From Methanococcoides orientis (GTDB lineage Archaea > Halobacteriota > Methanosarcinia > Methanosarcinales > Methanosarcinaceae), in the NCBI RefSeq assembly GCF_021184045.1, contig NZ_CP073710.1, positions 1,312,685 through 1,376,684 of the forward strand: a stretch of DNA of 64,000 nt, in the 5' to 3' direction. Below the pieces are notes generated by a model. That model was not told the DNA's origin. It ran no database searches and saw only the letters and a program-made list of their open reading frames with translations. The translations under genes were made by a program, and so were the position numbers. Shown here piece by piece: positions 28,615 to 38,167 of the stretch; within the stretch, counting starts at the first letter, position 1, and each line of letters opens with the position of its first letter.

Positions 28615-29349
28615 TCAGATGATTCCTGTGTACAGACCGATAATCACAGGCGTAATAAATGTCTCAATTCCAGCTGCCAGCAAAAGCATAGGCATGATAA
28701 AGCGGAAGAACACATTTATCCCCTTCTTGAATTCACCTTTAATATCTACATACCTGCCTGCAAGGGCATTCAGGACATTGATACCCATCCTCACACCCAT
28801 GGCTGCTGAGATCAGTATCATCGGAAGCTCAATGATGCCATGAGGCAGGATACCCAGGAATATATAGGTGAACCCGTTCTCCTGAGATTCAAGGTAGGTC
28901 ACAACTCCAAGAATGTAGCCATTGGAGACCACGAACAACAGGGGAATCAGACCAAAGGCCAGTCCCAGGACAAATGCCATCAGGCTCTTGATCGCATTGT
29001 TAAAGAAAATGAACAGCATGATCTCTAACGGAGTCATGCTCATGATAAGTTCAACAAGCCCTTCCAGGCCCTCCAGAGCAATATCAGATGATGCAGGATT
29101 CAATGCGGTGTAGAAATAACCGGCAATGCCAGATAATATGAAAAGCACGACAACTAAGGAGATCTCAGGTATCAATCCGGAAATGTAGTTGTGCACATTG
29201 CACAAGCCACTTTCACAGACAGGTGCACCCTTACTTTCAAAGACCGGATCATCGGAATCATCCAGTACAGTATCGTTCATCGAAGTCTCATCAGTTGTAG
29301 CATCATCCATCGAAGTCCCATCAGTTGTAGTATCATCCATTACCATCAT
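28615..29349 (-). CDS. SpoIIM/DUF95-family membrane protein with repetitive acidic N-terminus
   Basis: This protein has about 244 aa with four to five membrane helices. The SpoIIM/DUF95 core is clear (FFNNAIKSLMAFVLGLAFGLIPL; GILPHGIIELPMIL), a family with no settled function outside sporulation. I choose ATG 29349 because it forms an ATGA overlap with the DUF63 stop and follows TTGGAAT. ATG 29382 would overlap by 37 bp. The N-terminal ~40 residues are a Thr/Asp-rich repeat encoded by a 30-bp tandem duplication, followed by a segment with two cysteines (CESGLCNVHNY). Confidence 0.8.
   Translation of the reverse strand: MMVMDDTTTDGTSMDDATTDETSMNDTVLDDSDDPVFESKGAPVCESGLCNVHNYISGLIPEISLVVVLFILSGIAGYFYTALNPASSDIALEGLEGLVELIMSMTPLEIMLFIFFNNAIKSLMAFVLGLAFGLIPLLFVVSNGYILGVVTYLESQENGFTYIFLGILPHGIIELPMILISAAMGVRMGINVLNALAGRYVDIKGEFKKGINVFFRFIMPMLLLAAGIETFITPVIIGLYTGII
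29281..29340 (-). repeat. Two tandem 30-bp repeats in the SpoIIM-like gene
   Basis: Units 29281-29310 and 29311-29340 are identical at 28 of 30 positions and encode 10-residue blocks (MDDATTDETS type). A more degenerate third unit lies at about 29251-29280. Being in frame, unit number could vary between strains without breaking the gene. Confidence 0.85.
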
Positions 29350-30197
29350 ATTCCAAGAGTCATACGGATAGTGTTCCTGCATGCAGGGGACAGACCCAGT
29401 ATTATGATCACCATCTTTACAAATGTCCTAAGATTCCTTGACTCTTCATCTGCAGTGAACTGGGTATCCAGGAGATATATCACAGGCAGGAATATAGCCA
29501 GTTTCAGAGGATACATCACCAGAGCAGTGCCTGTCAGATCAATAAGATAGGCAGGTACAACATGTTTTTCATAATAACCAAGGGTATCAACTCCAATAAA
29601 GGTTGAGGATGCATCAAGCAGATGTGCCCAGATGATCATCAGATTGAGATGGTCATTTATGTAAGGCCAGCCGACCTTTTCCAGCAGGAAATAGATAGCA
29701 CCTGCAAATAGTGTTCCTGAGGAAACAATCGCAATAAGACTGAACGGACGCTCTATATCTTCCACAACAAGAAGAGCTATTATGTTCAGTACGAACCAGC
29801 CAAGTCCCAGTAATGCAAAGGACCGGTTCCAGTCAGTGACCTTGCCTGATGAATAAAGCCATCTTGAGAAAAGAAGGCATATTACAGTACCAACGAACAC
29901 CACAAAATAGATGTTAGGGGTTATGAACAGATAACTAAGAGGAGGGTCAAAGATACCGGCATCCTCCATAACTCTCAGGGAAGAACCTGCCAGCACAAAG
30001 GGAATAATAGAGAAAACAAATCTTTCATCCACCTTAACATTCCACTTGTCGAGCATTTTTGCCACTGCAAATACACAGATACCAAGGATCAGTGCCCATG
30101 TGAGAGTATTTACAGGATTATATCCACTATCCTGGAAAATAGGATCGAGATAGTACTCATTAACAAATTGCAAAATTTTATCTACGAACGGACACAT
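29346..30197 (-). CDS. DUF63-family membrane protein
   Basis: This 283-aa integral membrane protein has about seven helices. Motifs such as NPVNTLTWALILG, AGSSLRVMEDAGIF, HLLDASSTFIGVDTLGYYEKH and TGTALVMYPLKLA define DUF63, an archaeal family seen in euryarchaea with no known activity. The polar HxxD/DxxG pattern in membrane helices suggests an intramembrane active or metal site; that is inference. It overlaps the SpoIIM-like gene by four bases, so the two are likely translated together. GTGAT precedes the ATG. Confidence 0.88.
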   Translation of the reverse strand: MCPFVDKILQFVNEYYLDPIFQDSGYNPVNTLTWALILGICVFAVAKMLDKWNVKVDERFVFSIIPFVLAGSSLRVMEDAGIFDPPLSYLFITPNIYFVVFVGTVICLLFSRWLYSSGKVTDWNRSFALLGLGWFVLNIIALLVVEDIERPFSLIAIVSSGTLFAGAIYFLLEKVGWPYINDHLNLMIIWAHLLDASSTFIGVDTLGYYEKHVVPAYLIDLTGTALVMYPLKLAIFLPVIYLLDTQFTADEESRNLRTFVKMVIIILGLSPACRNTIRMTLGI

Positions 30198-30289
30198 TGA
30201 TTATCACTTGACAGAGTTATAGGAACAACCTAATAACACTAATACTTATTAATATATGGTTTCAGGAATATCAGAAAAACCATACACAT

Positions 30290-31363
30290 ATGGACGTGAC
30301 GCAGGATATGAACGCACAGAAGAAATGGATGCAACTCCCAAGAGATGTCGTGGTCGGACATGGCGTCATCGATGATGTTAAGAATGTCTGCGCAGATCTC
30401 AAACTTGTTGACAATGCATTGATAGTCACAGGTAAGAGCACAAGGAAGATAGCTGGCGACATTGTCCATGATTCACTGGTTGACAGTGGCCAGAACGTGG
30501 AAATGATCGTTTCTGAAGCTGCTTCCATGAAAGAGGTTGACAGGGTAAGAAGACAGGCGGTCGATTCAGACGTGGAATACCTGCTTGGGGTCGGCAGCGG
30601 GAAATCCATAGATGTTGCAAAGCTTGCAGCAACCGAGATCGAAGTACCATTCATAAGTGTGCCAACAGCTGCATCACATGATGGTATAGTCTCATCCAGA
30701 GCGTCCATAAAAGATGGTACAAAAACAGCATCCATCCAGGCAAATGCACCCATGGCAGTAGTAGCTGATACCGAGATCATTGCAAATGCACCTTACCGGC
30801 TGCTTGCATCCGGCTGTGGAGATATAATTTCCAACTGTACTGCAGTTCTGGACTGGCAACTTGCAAATCGCCTGCAGAATGTGCCATTCAGCGAATATGC
30901 TGCAGCGCTTTCAAGCATGACAGCACAAATACTGATCGATTCTGCAGATACTATAAAACCGGAACTGGAAAGTTCTGTGCGTATGGTGGTCAAGGCACTT
31001 GTATCAAGTGGTGTTGCAATGAGCATTGCAGGCTCATCAAGACCGGCATCAGGATCCGAGCACATGTTCAGTCATGCACTTAATAAGGTAGCACCCATAC
31101 CGGCACTTCACGGTGAACAGTGCGGTGTTGGAACAATAATGATGATGTACCTGCATGGCGGTGACTGGAAGAGGATACGCGATGCACTCAAGATCATAAA
31201 CGCTCCGGTAACAGCAGAGGAGATGGGAATTGAAGATAAGTATATATTAGAAGCACTTGTACTCTCACATACCATCCGTCCCGAAAGATATACAATACTT
31301 GCCACAGGCCTGACACCTGATGCTGCCGAGATAGTTGCGAGGAAAACAAAAGTAATATCCTAA
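30290..31363 (+). CDS. egsA: sn-Glycerol-1-phosphate dehydrogenase
   Basis: This enzyme reduces DHAP with NAD(P)H to sn-glycerol-1-phosphate, the stereo-defining step of archaeal lipids. The 357-aa protein shows the GGGSGKSxD-like nucleotide motif ([14 protein letters not shown]), [14 protein letters not shown] and the zinc-ligand histidines in [11 protein letters not shown] and [13 protein letters not shown] 30308 is an alternative start ([13 protein letters not shown]). carS, which acts later in the same pathway, is also in this window. Divergent from DUF63. Confidence 0.95.
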   Translation: MDVTQDMNAQKKWMQLPRDVVVGHGVIDDVKNVCADLKLVDNALIVTGKSTRKIAGDIVHDSLVDSGQNVEMIVSEAASMKEVDRVRRQAVDSDVEYLLGVGSGKSIDVAKLAATEIEVPFISVPTAASHDGIVSSRASIKDGTKTASIQANAPMAVVADTEIIANAPYRLLASGCGDIISNCTAVLDWQLANRLQNVPFSEYAAALSSMTAQILIDSADTIKPELESSVRMVVKALVSSGVAMSIAGSSRPASGSEHMFSHALNKVAPIPALHGEQCGVGTIMMMYLHGGDWKRIRDALKIINAPVTAEEMGIEDKYILEALVLSHTIRPERYTILATGLTPDAAEIVARKTKVIS

Positions 31364-31480
31364 AAAGCTACAAAAAGCAGAGCAGATAGGATAAGCAATA
31401 TTATCGGAACATGGGGACACAATACTTACAATAAATACTTACATACATTATTACAGTTTCATAATACACAAGGTGATTAG

Positions 31481-31933
31481 ATGGAGGACATGGATACCGC
31501 TATAACACTCATTGGAACCAGGCTTGCAAAGGAAGGCGAAGAGTTCTTTTTCGAAGGTGAAGCACCCGAATGCGAACAGTGCAAGTTGAAGAACACATGC
31601 ATGGGTCTTGAAAAAGGAAGAAAGTACAGGATAGTCAAGGTCAGGAACCAGACCACTCATGAGTGCTTTGTCCATGATACCGGCGCATTGGTAGTAGACG
31701 TTATCAAAGCACCTATAATTGCAGCGATTGATTCCAAAAAGGCGATCAAAGGCGCAACTATCCGATATCAGGTTCCTAATTGCGATGGTGAACTGGATTC
31801 TGAGACATATGACCTCTGTCATCCAAAAGGCCTCCGTAATGGGGACAAATGCACCATCAACAAAGTGATGGAGAATGTGGATATCGAATCAGAACAACCA
31901 GGTTCACTTAAAAAAGTAGAACTACTGCTCTGA
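31481..31933 (+). CDS. UPF0179-family protein
   Basis: This 150-aa euryarchaeal protein of unknown function has cysteines C31, C34 and C40 (CEQCKLKNTC) plus two in the C-terminal half (VPNCDGELD, DLCHPKG), suggesting a zinc or Fe-S site. The ATG follows AAGGTGATTAG, one of the best ribosome sites in the window. A DUF2150 gene follows ~80 bp downstream on the same strand. Confidence 0.88.
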   Translation: MEDMDTAITLIGTRLAKEGEEFFFEGEAPECEQCKLKNTCMGLEKGRKYRIVKVRNQTTHECFVHDTGALVVDVIKAPIIAAIDSKKAIKGATIRYQVPNCDGELDSETYDLCHPKGLRNGDKCTINKVMENVDIESEQPGSLKKVELLL

Positions 31934-32014
31934 AACGGTTCGAATGTCTTTTATATGAATACTGGAAACATGTCCTAAATAAACCTAAAAATGACAATAA
32001 AACGAGGTATCAAG

Positions 32015-32635
32015 ATGCCAGAATCTCATGAAAAGATCGAACATGAATTTTATACAACCGACCGCTGGAACAACTGGCTTAAACAGGTAAAGGAAAGCGG
32101 GTTCGAATTTAAGGAAGAAGAAAGCTCTGAAAAGGAAGGGGCTGTTTTTGTGAATATGACAGATGATGTCATTCTCGCATGCCTCAAGGTAATTGCAAAG
32201 TATGAGAGCAATGCACTTCCTGCAGAAGACGCCATGGCAATTCTTGATGATATCAAGGAGATAGCACTGACAGAGGTCGAACCAATATCCGAAGATATTG
32301 ACCTAATGATCGAATCCCTTCAGACATCACTCATGGGAAGTTTTGCTGGATTTGAATGTTACATTAGCAAAGACTTCGACAAGGAAACAGATATCGGCGA
32401 ACTTATCAACGCAGCAGTTGAATCAGAAGAAGCAGAAGAGATTGATTCTGCAATTTTCTGCGTAGCCCAGGTAGGAGCACTTGTGCTTGACGGCAAAAAA
32501 CTTCCTGAATCTTCAATGGAAGAACTCCCATACGGACTTGTTGCAGAATGGCTCGATGGCATTGATTCTATCGAAGCCGCAATGATAGGGTCTGACAGCT
32601 ATAAAGAAGATGATGGCGAATACGACGACGCCTGA
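32015..32635 (+). CDS. DUF2150-family protein
   Basis: This very acidic, largely helical ~206-aa protein is of a methanogen/haloarchaeal unknown family (DUF2150). Recognisable parts are YTTDRWNNWLKQV near the N-terminus and a central LIESLQTSLMGSFAGFECYI. There are no membrane segments. ATG 32015 is chosen because GAGGT lies six bases upstream; ATG 31991 has no site. Acidic C-terminal tail (EDDGEYDDA). Confidence 0.85.
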   Translation: MPESHEKIEHEFYTTDRWNNWLKQVKESGFEFKEEESSEKEGAVFVNMTDDVILACLKVIAKYESNALPAEDAMAILDDIKEIALTEVEPISEDIDLMIESLQTSLMGSFAGFECYISKDFDKETDIGELINAAVESEEAEEIDSAIFCVAQVGALVLDGKKLPESSMEELPYGLVAEWLDGIDSIEAAMIGSDSYKEDDGEYDDA

Positions 32636-32754
32636 TCTTTTTAATCTTTTATTTTTCATGTTTTTTAAGTGATCATTCTGTTGGTTGTTTCTTTTATCGT
32701 TGTTTACTTATTATTGCATAGTTATTTTTCGTTCAGTTTAACAGTTGGACAATA

Positions 32755-32772
32755 ATCGATAAGTAGATCGAT
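32755..32772 (+). promoter_or_regulatory. Inverted repeat in the cfb operon upstream region
   Basis: ATCGAT (32755-32760) and ATCGAT (32767-32772) flank a 6-bp spacer ~145 bp before cfbA. The likely TATA is at about 32822-32838. A nickel-responsive operator is possible but the site is short and may be chance. Confidence 0.25.
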
Positions 32773-32916
32773 CATTACTAAGCCAGTCACCCAGATGGCC
32801 AACGGATGGAATCCGAATTGTTTTTATGTAATTAAATTATCTATGGAGTAACACAAATGGTGTACAAACGTATGAACACCGTTAACATCAAAATTAAAAT
32901 ATCAGAGGTAATAAAA

Positions 32917-33312
32917 ATGAGCGAAAAGATCGGAATCTTGGCTATTGGACACGGAAGCAGACTGCCTTACAACAAGGAAGTTGTTACAGAGATCGCAGAC
33001 ACCATTGCAAAAAAACACCCAGAATATGTTATCAAAACAGGCTTCATGGAGAACTGCGGTCCATCCGTAGAAGAAGGACTCGCATCTTTTGAAGGCACAG
33101 GTGTTACAAAGATCGCAGCAGTTCCAGTATTCCTTGCCTCCGGCGTACATATCACAGAAGATATCCCTGAGATCCTCAAGCTTGACCCTGAGACAAGCGA
33201 GGGTAAATTTACAGTAGATGGAAAGGAAGTTCCTGTCGTCTATGGTAAACCACTGGGTCACCACGAACTCCTTGCAGAACTTGTGTTCGAAAGAGCAGCA
33301 GAAGTACTGTAA
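32917..33312 (+). CDS. cfbA: Sirohydrochlorin nickelochelatase
   Basis: CfbA inserts Ni(II) into sirohydrochlorin, the first committed step of coenzyme F430 synthesis. This is the short (131-aa) CbiX-type homodimeric chelatase, with metal-site histidines H12 ([10 protein letters not shown]) and H78 (ASGVHITED). I start at ATG 32917, which has GAGGT at normal spacing and the expected [14 protein letters not shown] beginning; an upstream ATG (32857) adds a basic stretch without a site. First gene of the cfbA-E-D-C-B operon. Confidence 0.96.
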   Translation: MSEKIGILAIGHGSRLPYNKEVVTEIADTIAKKHPEYVIKTGFMENCGPSVEEGLASFEGTGVTKIAAVPVFLASGVHITEDIPEILKLDPETSEGKFTVDGKEVPVVYGKPLGHHELLAELVFERAAEVL

Positions 33313-33330
33313 ATAATAAACTCACAGAAT

Positions 33331-34725
33331 ATGACTGCAGGTCAGAGGGATGCTGTCGTGCTCGACCTGACGCACGCCGGCATACCAATTGCAAAAGAAA
33401 TGGTGCGACTTGGATACAATGTTCGTGCCATTGATGTCTACGACACACTGGAAAGATCAACAATTTCTGACCTGCAGCAGATATTCCCTGTTCTTTCTTC
33501 AAATGAAACTTTTGAACTTAATCCTGCAGAAATAGTAGTTGCACCTGTGCACCTAAATCCCGAATACCATGTACTGAAAAGTGCAAAGGAAAAAGGGAAC
33601 AATGTCGTCACCCATCATACGATGGTAGGAAAGCTTATTCTGGAAAGCGGCAGGCTGTCGGGTTCAAAGGTCATCGAGCTTACCGGTACAAAAGCCAAGA
33701 CCAGTACAGCTTCGATCCTTGCAGACATCCTTTCACGAAGTATGGATGTTGTGCTCCACACATCAAGAGGACTGGAACACTGGAACGACGGTGTTGCAAC
33801 CATCATTCACAAAGGCCTAAGCATAGCTCCCGGGAGCATTCTTTCTGCCATCGGGAAAATAGAAGAGGCGAAGATAAAACCGGAAGTGTTCATCTTTGAG
33901 ACATCCATAGGCGGCACAGGATGTGCTGATATTGGTGTTATAACATCCCTTGAACAGGATTATGGAATCGCAAATAATACTGGCCTTGCAAGCGATGCCA
34001 AACTACAAATGCTGAACAACGCAAAGGATGGAAGCCTTGCAGCCATCAACCTCAGCGCTGAAAAAGCACTCCAAAGAGCTGCAGATAAGGATCTTAAAGT
34101 GATCACATTTAGTGATGAAAAACGACCCAGTGATGCTAATAAGATAAATGCAGATGTGAATCTTGAGATAAAGGGCAATAGTGTTGTCATTTCCACAACG
34201 GATCGAACAATAGAAGCGATCATGGAGGATGGATTCGACATCTCTGCATATACAACTGCACTATGCGCTGCTGCTGCCATATCACTTTCAATGGGAATTG
34301 AGAAAAACGATATCATTGATACATTCCGGAATTTCAGAGGCCTTACAGGAAGAATGGTAAAAGGAGAACTTGAAGACAGGATATTGATAGACAATTCAAA
34401 TTCAGGCATGGATATCCGATCTGTAAAAAGAGCTCTTGATTATGCTTCCGGTATCCCCTCAGATAATAACGATAGAAACATTGTCATGGTTCTGGGAGAA
34501 GAAGCTGAACAGGTGTGTGAAGGCCTTCCACCTGAAGATGTATCTGACTTCTTACTGAAAAACGGAAAATCTCTGGACAGAGTTGTATTGGTAGGAACCC
34601 GAATGCTTGATATAAAATATGATGACGCATATTATGCAGGATCATTTGAGGACGGGCTATCCACAGCTTTGCAATATACCAGTTTTGGCGATATAATTAT
34701 ATTATGTGTTAAATGTTTCAGATAA
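33331..34725 (+). CDS. cfbE: Coenzyme F430 synthase (Mur ligase family)
   Basis: CfbE is the MurC/D-like ligase that closes the carbocyclic F ring of seco-F430 with ATP, giving coenzyme F430. The 464-aa protein has a Rossmann-like N-terminus, the ATP loop GTKAKTS (119-125) and the C-terminal ligase domain (GLTGRMVKGELEDRILIDNSNSG). It starts 18 bp after cfbA. Placement of cfbE second, before cfbD, matches Methanosarcinales operons as I recall them. Confidence 0.94.
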   Translation: MTAGQRDAVVLDLTHAGIPIAKEMVRLGYNVRAIDVYDTLERSTISDLQQIFPVLSSNETFELNPAEIVVAPVHLNPEYHVLKSAKEKGNNVVTHHTMVGKLILESGRLSGSKVIELTGTKAKTSTASILADILSRSMDVVLHTSRGLEHWNDGVATIIHKGLSIAPGSILSAIGKIEEAKIKPEVFIFETSIGGTGCADIGVITSLEQDYGIANNTGLASDAKLQMLNNAKDGSLAAINLSAEKALQRAADKDLKVITFSDEKRPSDANKINADVNLEIKGNSVVISTTDRTIEAIMEDGFDISAYTTALCAAAAISLSMGIEKNDIIDTFRNFRGLTGRMVKGELEDRILIDNSNSGMDIRSVKRALDYASGIPSDNNDRNIVMVLGEEAEQVCEGLPPEDVSDFLLKNGKSLDRVVLVGTRMLDIKYDDAYYAGSFEDGLSTALQYTSFGDIIILCVKCFR

Positions 34726-34754
34726 AACGAATCAATGAAAAATGAGGAACTGTC

Positions 34755-35870
34755 ATGGACAACAAGAATATTTCGATCATACACCCACGACCAAGCTCCA
34801 TCGTGGCCGCATTGTATACTTTGAGGGACCTGAACGTTGACGTTGCAATACTTCACGGCCCACCAGGATGCTCTTTCAAGCATGCAAGACTGCTGGAAGA
34901 GGACGGCATACATGTTGTAACAACGGCCCTTGATGAAAGCGGTTTCGTTTTCGGAGGACACGATGCACTTGTCAACATACTCCACAAGGTAAATGACATG
35001 TTCCACCCCAAGCTCATAGGCGTTGTGGGAACCTGTGCAAGCATGATCATAGGCGAGGAAATGCGCGAGCCTGTGATGGAAGCAAATCTTGATGTACCAG
35101 TCATTGAAGTGGAAGTTCATGCAGGATACAGGAACAACACCAAAGGTGTGCTCTTCGCACTGGAATCTGCCCTTGATGCAGGAATCATCGACAGGGAAGA
35201 ATTCAGCAGACAACAGCATCTTCTGGAAGAAGCAACCAATGTAGAACTTCGCCACGGTGCTGCAAGTAAGGAATACCTTGCACCATCCCGCGGAGATGTG
35301 AAGTACAAAGTTGCACAGAGGATCATCGAGCTGCTTAAGGAAGGAAAGCGCGGGATCACCATCATGAACGCCAAGAAAGAGACAGGATACATGTTCGCAG
35401 ATATCACACTTGCTGTGAACGAGGTCGCTGAAAAACTTGGCAAAGCTGACAATATAATCAATATGTCCAACACCGATGTTGGTCTTGGACTTCCAAGGGT
35501 ACGCCACCATGCAGAATGCATCATGAAGGACTTTGAGGAAAAGGGTCTGAATGTCCATGAGATCATTGGCGGGCTGGACGAGTATCCAGTAGCAGGGGCT
35601 ACCATCGACAAACTAATAGAAGAGAAGTACAGCGACTATGACTTTGCTGTAATCAGCGGAGTCCCACACGCCATACCAATGGACCACCTCGCCGGCATGG
35701 AGATCATTTCCGTCACCAACGGACCAAGGCAGGTACTTCCTCTCAAGGAACTTGGACATGAACATGTGCTCGTGGAGATCGACCTGCATCCAAAGACACT
35801 TGGTGTCAATCATATCGTCGAGTCAGAGTTTGGAGCCACATTAAGGGAAGTTGCAAAAGAATCACTTTAA
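34755..35870 (+). CDS. cfbD: Ni-sirohydrochlorin a,c-diamide reductive cyclase, catalytic subunit
   Basis: CfbD is a NifD-type protein which with CfbC performs the six-electron reduction and lactam ring closure of Ni-sirohydrochlorin a,c-diamide. Cysteines C39 (GPPGCSFKH) and C94 (GTCASMIIG) are likely Fe-S cluster ligands at the subunit interface. The 371-aa length is short compared with NifD (about 480), as expected for this minimal nitrogenase-like system. GAGG precedes the ATG, and cfbC follows after 15 bp. Confidence 0.96.
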   Translation: MDNKNISIIHPRPSSIVAALYTLRDLNVDVAILHGPPGCSFKHARLLEEDGIHVVTTALDESGFVFGGHDALVNILHKVNDMFHPKLIGVVGTCASMIIGEEMREPVMEANLDVPVIEVEVHAGYRNNTKGVLFALESALDAGIIDREEFSRQQHLLEEATNVELRHGAASKEYLAPSRGDVKYKVAQRIIELLKEGKRGITIMNAKKETGYMFADITLAVNEVAEKLGKADNIINMSNTDVGLGLPRVRHHAECIMKDFEEKGLNVHEIIGGLDEYPVAGATIDKLIEEKYSDYDFAVISGVPHAIPMDHLAGMEIISVTNGPRQVLPLKELGHEHVLVEIDLHPKTLGVNHIVESEFGATLREVAKESL

Positions 35871-35885
35871 ACGGAGCATTCACAG

Positions 35886-36680
35886 ATGAACGTACATAAA
35901 AGAATAGCCATCTATGGAAAAGGCGGTATCGGTAAGTCCAGCACCGCATCCAACGTTGCAGCTGCCTGTGCAGATGAAGGATACAAGGTAATGATCATCG
36001 GCTGTGACCCAAAGAGCGACTCATCCATCACATTGCTGGGAGGCAAACGCATCCCAACCATTCTTGACCTTCTGCGTGACGGGGTCGATGTGAAAGAAGA
36101 AGATGTTGTCTTCAAAGGCTATAAAGGCGTACAATGTGTCGAGGTCGGCGGTCCTGAACCAGGTATCGGATGTGCCGGACGCGGTATTATCGTTGCCATA
36201 CAGACACTTAAAAAGATATCAAGATCACTTAACGAAATGGACCTCATAATCTATGACGTCCCCGGAGATATCGTATGTGGCGGCTTTGTCGCACCTATAC
36301 GCAAAGGACTTGTGAAGGAAGCCTACGTCCTGACATCCGGCGAATACATGCCACTCTATGCAGCGAACAATATCTGCAGGGGACTTGCAAAGATCAACAC
36401 CCCACTTAGCGGTATCATCTGCAACTCCCGCAGTGTCAGCCGTGAAGAGGAGATCGTCACAAAGTTCGCAGCAGAGATCGGAAGCGAGCTTATGGCATTC
36501 ATTCCAAAGGAGCAGATCGTGCAGGACTGTGAGAGAGATGGTTTCTCGGTAATGGAAAAAGCACCTGATTCCAATGTAGCACAGGTCTATCGCAAACTCG
36601 CAAGGACCATCATGGAAAGGGACAGCTCGGTCATGCCTGAAGCCCTTGACGATGATCGCCTACGAGAACTTACGAAGTAA
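35886..36680 (+). CDS. cfbC: Ni-sirohydrochlorin a,c-diamide reductive cyclase, ATPase/reductase subunit
   Basis: This NifH-type protein of 264 aa has Walker A GKGGIGKS (11-18), the 4Fe-4S cysteines C96 (GIGCAGRG) and C131 (DIVCGGF), and switch region DPKSDSS. It delivers electrons to CfbD with ATP hydrolysis. It can be told from a true NifH by context: no nifDK are nearby and it sits in the F430 operon. GGAG precedes the ATG. Confidence 0.97.
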   Translation: MNVHKRIAIYGKGGIGKSSTASNVAAACADEGYKVMIIGCDPKSDSSITLLGGKRIPTILDLLRDGVDVKEEDVVFKGYKGVQCVEVGGPEPGIGCAGRGIIVAIQTLKKISRSLNEMDLIIYDVPGDIVCGGFVAPIRKGLVKEAYVLTSGEYMPLYAANNICRGLAKINTPLSGIICNSRSVSREEEIVTKFAAEIGSELMAFIPKEQIVQDCERDGFSVMEKAPDSNVAQVYRKLARTIMERDSSVMPEALDDDRLRELTK

Positions 36681-36694
36681 AAAGAGAACATCTC

Positions 36695-38167
36695 ATGCCA
36701 ACAGAAACAGCGGACAGAAAGATGGACATACCAAGGATCCTACTGGCAGCCGACAGGTCATCTTCAGGCAAGACCACCATCACAGCAGGACTGCTTGCAG
36801 CCCTTACTTCCAGAGGCTATAGTGTACAACCATTCAAGGTTGCCCTTGACTATATTGATCCCAGCTACCACTCGGAGATCACAGGTCGAAGGGCACGCAA
36901 CCTTGACGGCTACCTCATGGAAGAGGAAGGGGTCCTTGACGTATTCACACATGCCTGTGAGTTCGACGGGAAAGCCGATATTGCTGTTATCGAAGGTGTG
37001 AGAGGACTTTTCGAAGGACTGGAAAGCCTTGGAGATACGGGAAGCACTGCCCAGATAGCCAAGATGCTAAAGTGCCCGGTCATACTGATAATCAATGCCC
37101 GCAGTATCACACGTTCTGCAGCCGCCCTTGTGAACGGCTACAAGAACTTCGACCCTGACGTCAACATCGTTGGTGTGATACTGAACAACATCGGCGGCAT
37201 GAGGCATGCCAGCAAAGCAAAGGAAGCTGTGGAACACTTCACAGGCCTCCCTGTGCTGGGAATAATCCCAAGGGACAATGCAATGCAGATATCCATGCGT
37301 CATCTGGGACTTGTTCCGGCCATTGAGGAGAGGCGACGGATAAATGATCTTGATGAGCGTATCGCTGCCATTGAGAAGAGGGTATCTGAAGGCATAGACA
37401 TTGATAAAGTGCTTGAGCTTGCAAGACAGGCTGAGGCTGTGGAAAAACCGGAAAGTACCGTGTTCACATCACGCAAACTTAAAGGTGAAGCTCCCATAGT
37501 CGGAATTGCACTTGATGAGGCATTCAATTTCTACTATCACAATAATATTGAACTCCTGGAACTTGCAGGAGCCAGGATCGAGTATTTCAGCCCCATTCAT
37601 GATAAGCACCTGCCTGATATCGATGCCCTGTATCTTGGAGGCGGATATCCCGAACTTTTCGCTTCCGAGCTGGAAGCCAACGAGAGCATGAGACAGGATA
37701 TCAAACAGGCATCCGAGAACGGACTCCCAATATACGGGGAGTGCGGTGGTCTGATGTATCTTACAGAACGTATTACCACCGGCGTCAAGGGCAAGGGAAC
37801 ATACCACATGGCAGAAATGCCTGAGTCCACACATGAAATGGTGGGAGCACTACCAGGACATTCACTTATGGGCCACAAACGTGTGGTCAGCTACAATATC
37901 GGAGCACTTGATGTGGATACGATCATCGGCAAGTGCGGAAATTCTTTCATCGGCCATGAGTTCCACCATTCAGAGGTAACTGAGCTGCCATCCGATGCAA
38001 AGTTCGCGATAAAGCTTTCACGCGGAACCGGGATCAAGGACGGATGGGATGGCCTTATCAAAAATAATACATTTGGAGCATATGCCCATCTGGAAGCATC
38101 ATCATACAGGGAATTTGCCACATCTTTTGTGGACTCAGCAGCAAAATACAGGAGTGAAAAAGCTTGA
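36695..38167 (+). CDS. cfbB: Ni-sirohydrochlorin a,c-diamide synthase
   Basis: CfbB amidates the a and c acetate side chains of Ni-sirohydrochlorin using glutamine and ATP, the second pathway step though encoded last. The 490-aa CbiA-type protein has the P-loop domain (ADRSSSGKTT, about 20-28) and a class I glutamine amidotransferase domain with nucleophile C350 (YGECGGLMY) and the EFHHSE triad region. It could formally be CbiA, but operon position decides for CfbB. Its TGA overlaps the TTG start of endA. Confidence 0.93.
   Translation: MPTETADRKMDIPRILLAADRSSSGKTTITAGLLAALTSRGYSVQPFKVALDYIDPSYHSEITGRRARNLDGYLMEEEGVLDVFTHACEFDGKADIAVIEGVRGLFEGLESLGDTGSTAQIAKMLKCPVILIINARSITRSAAALVNGYKNFDPDVNIVGVILNNIGGMRHASKAKEAVEHFTGLPVLGIIPRDNAMQISMRHLGLVPAIEERRRINDLDERIAAIEKRVSEGIDIDKVLELARQAEAVEKPESTVFTSRKLKGEAPIVGIALDEAFNFYYHNNIELLELAGARIEYFSPIHDKHLPDIDALYLGGGYPELFASELEANESMRQDIKQASENGLPIYGECGGLMYLTERITTGVKGKGTYHMAEMPESTHEMVGALPGHSLMGHKRVVSYNIGALDVDTIIGKCGNSFIGHEFHHSEVTELPSDAKFAIKLSRGTGIKDGWDGLIKNNTFGAYAHLEASSYREFATSFVDSAAKYRSEKA

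Noticed and set aside
34632-35558. A 308-codon open frame antisense to cfbD
   Set aside because: Its composition is cysteine/histidine-heavy and unlike a real protein, it lies wholly over the well-supported cfbD and cfbE genes, and it has no ribosome site. It is a shadow of codon usage.
35886-36680. Possible nitrogenase NifH
   Set aside because: The sequence is NifH-like, but its neighbours cfbA, E, D and B and the absence of nifD/K place it in F430 synthesis as CfbC.
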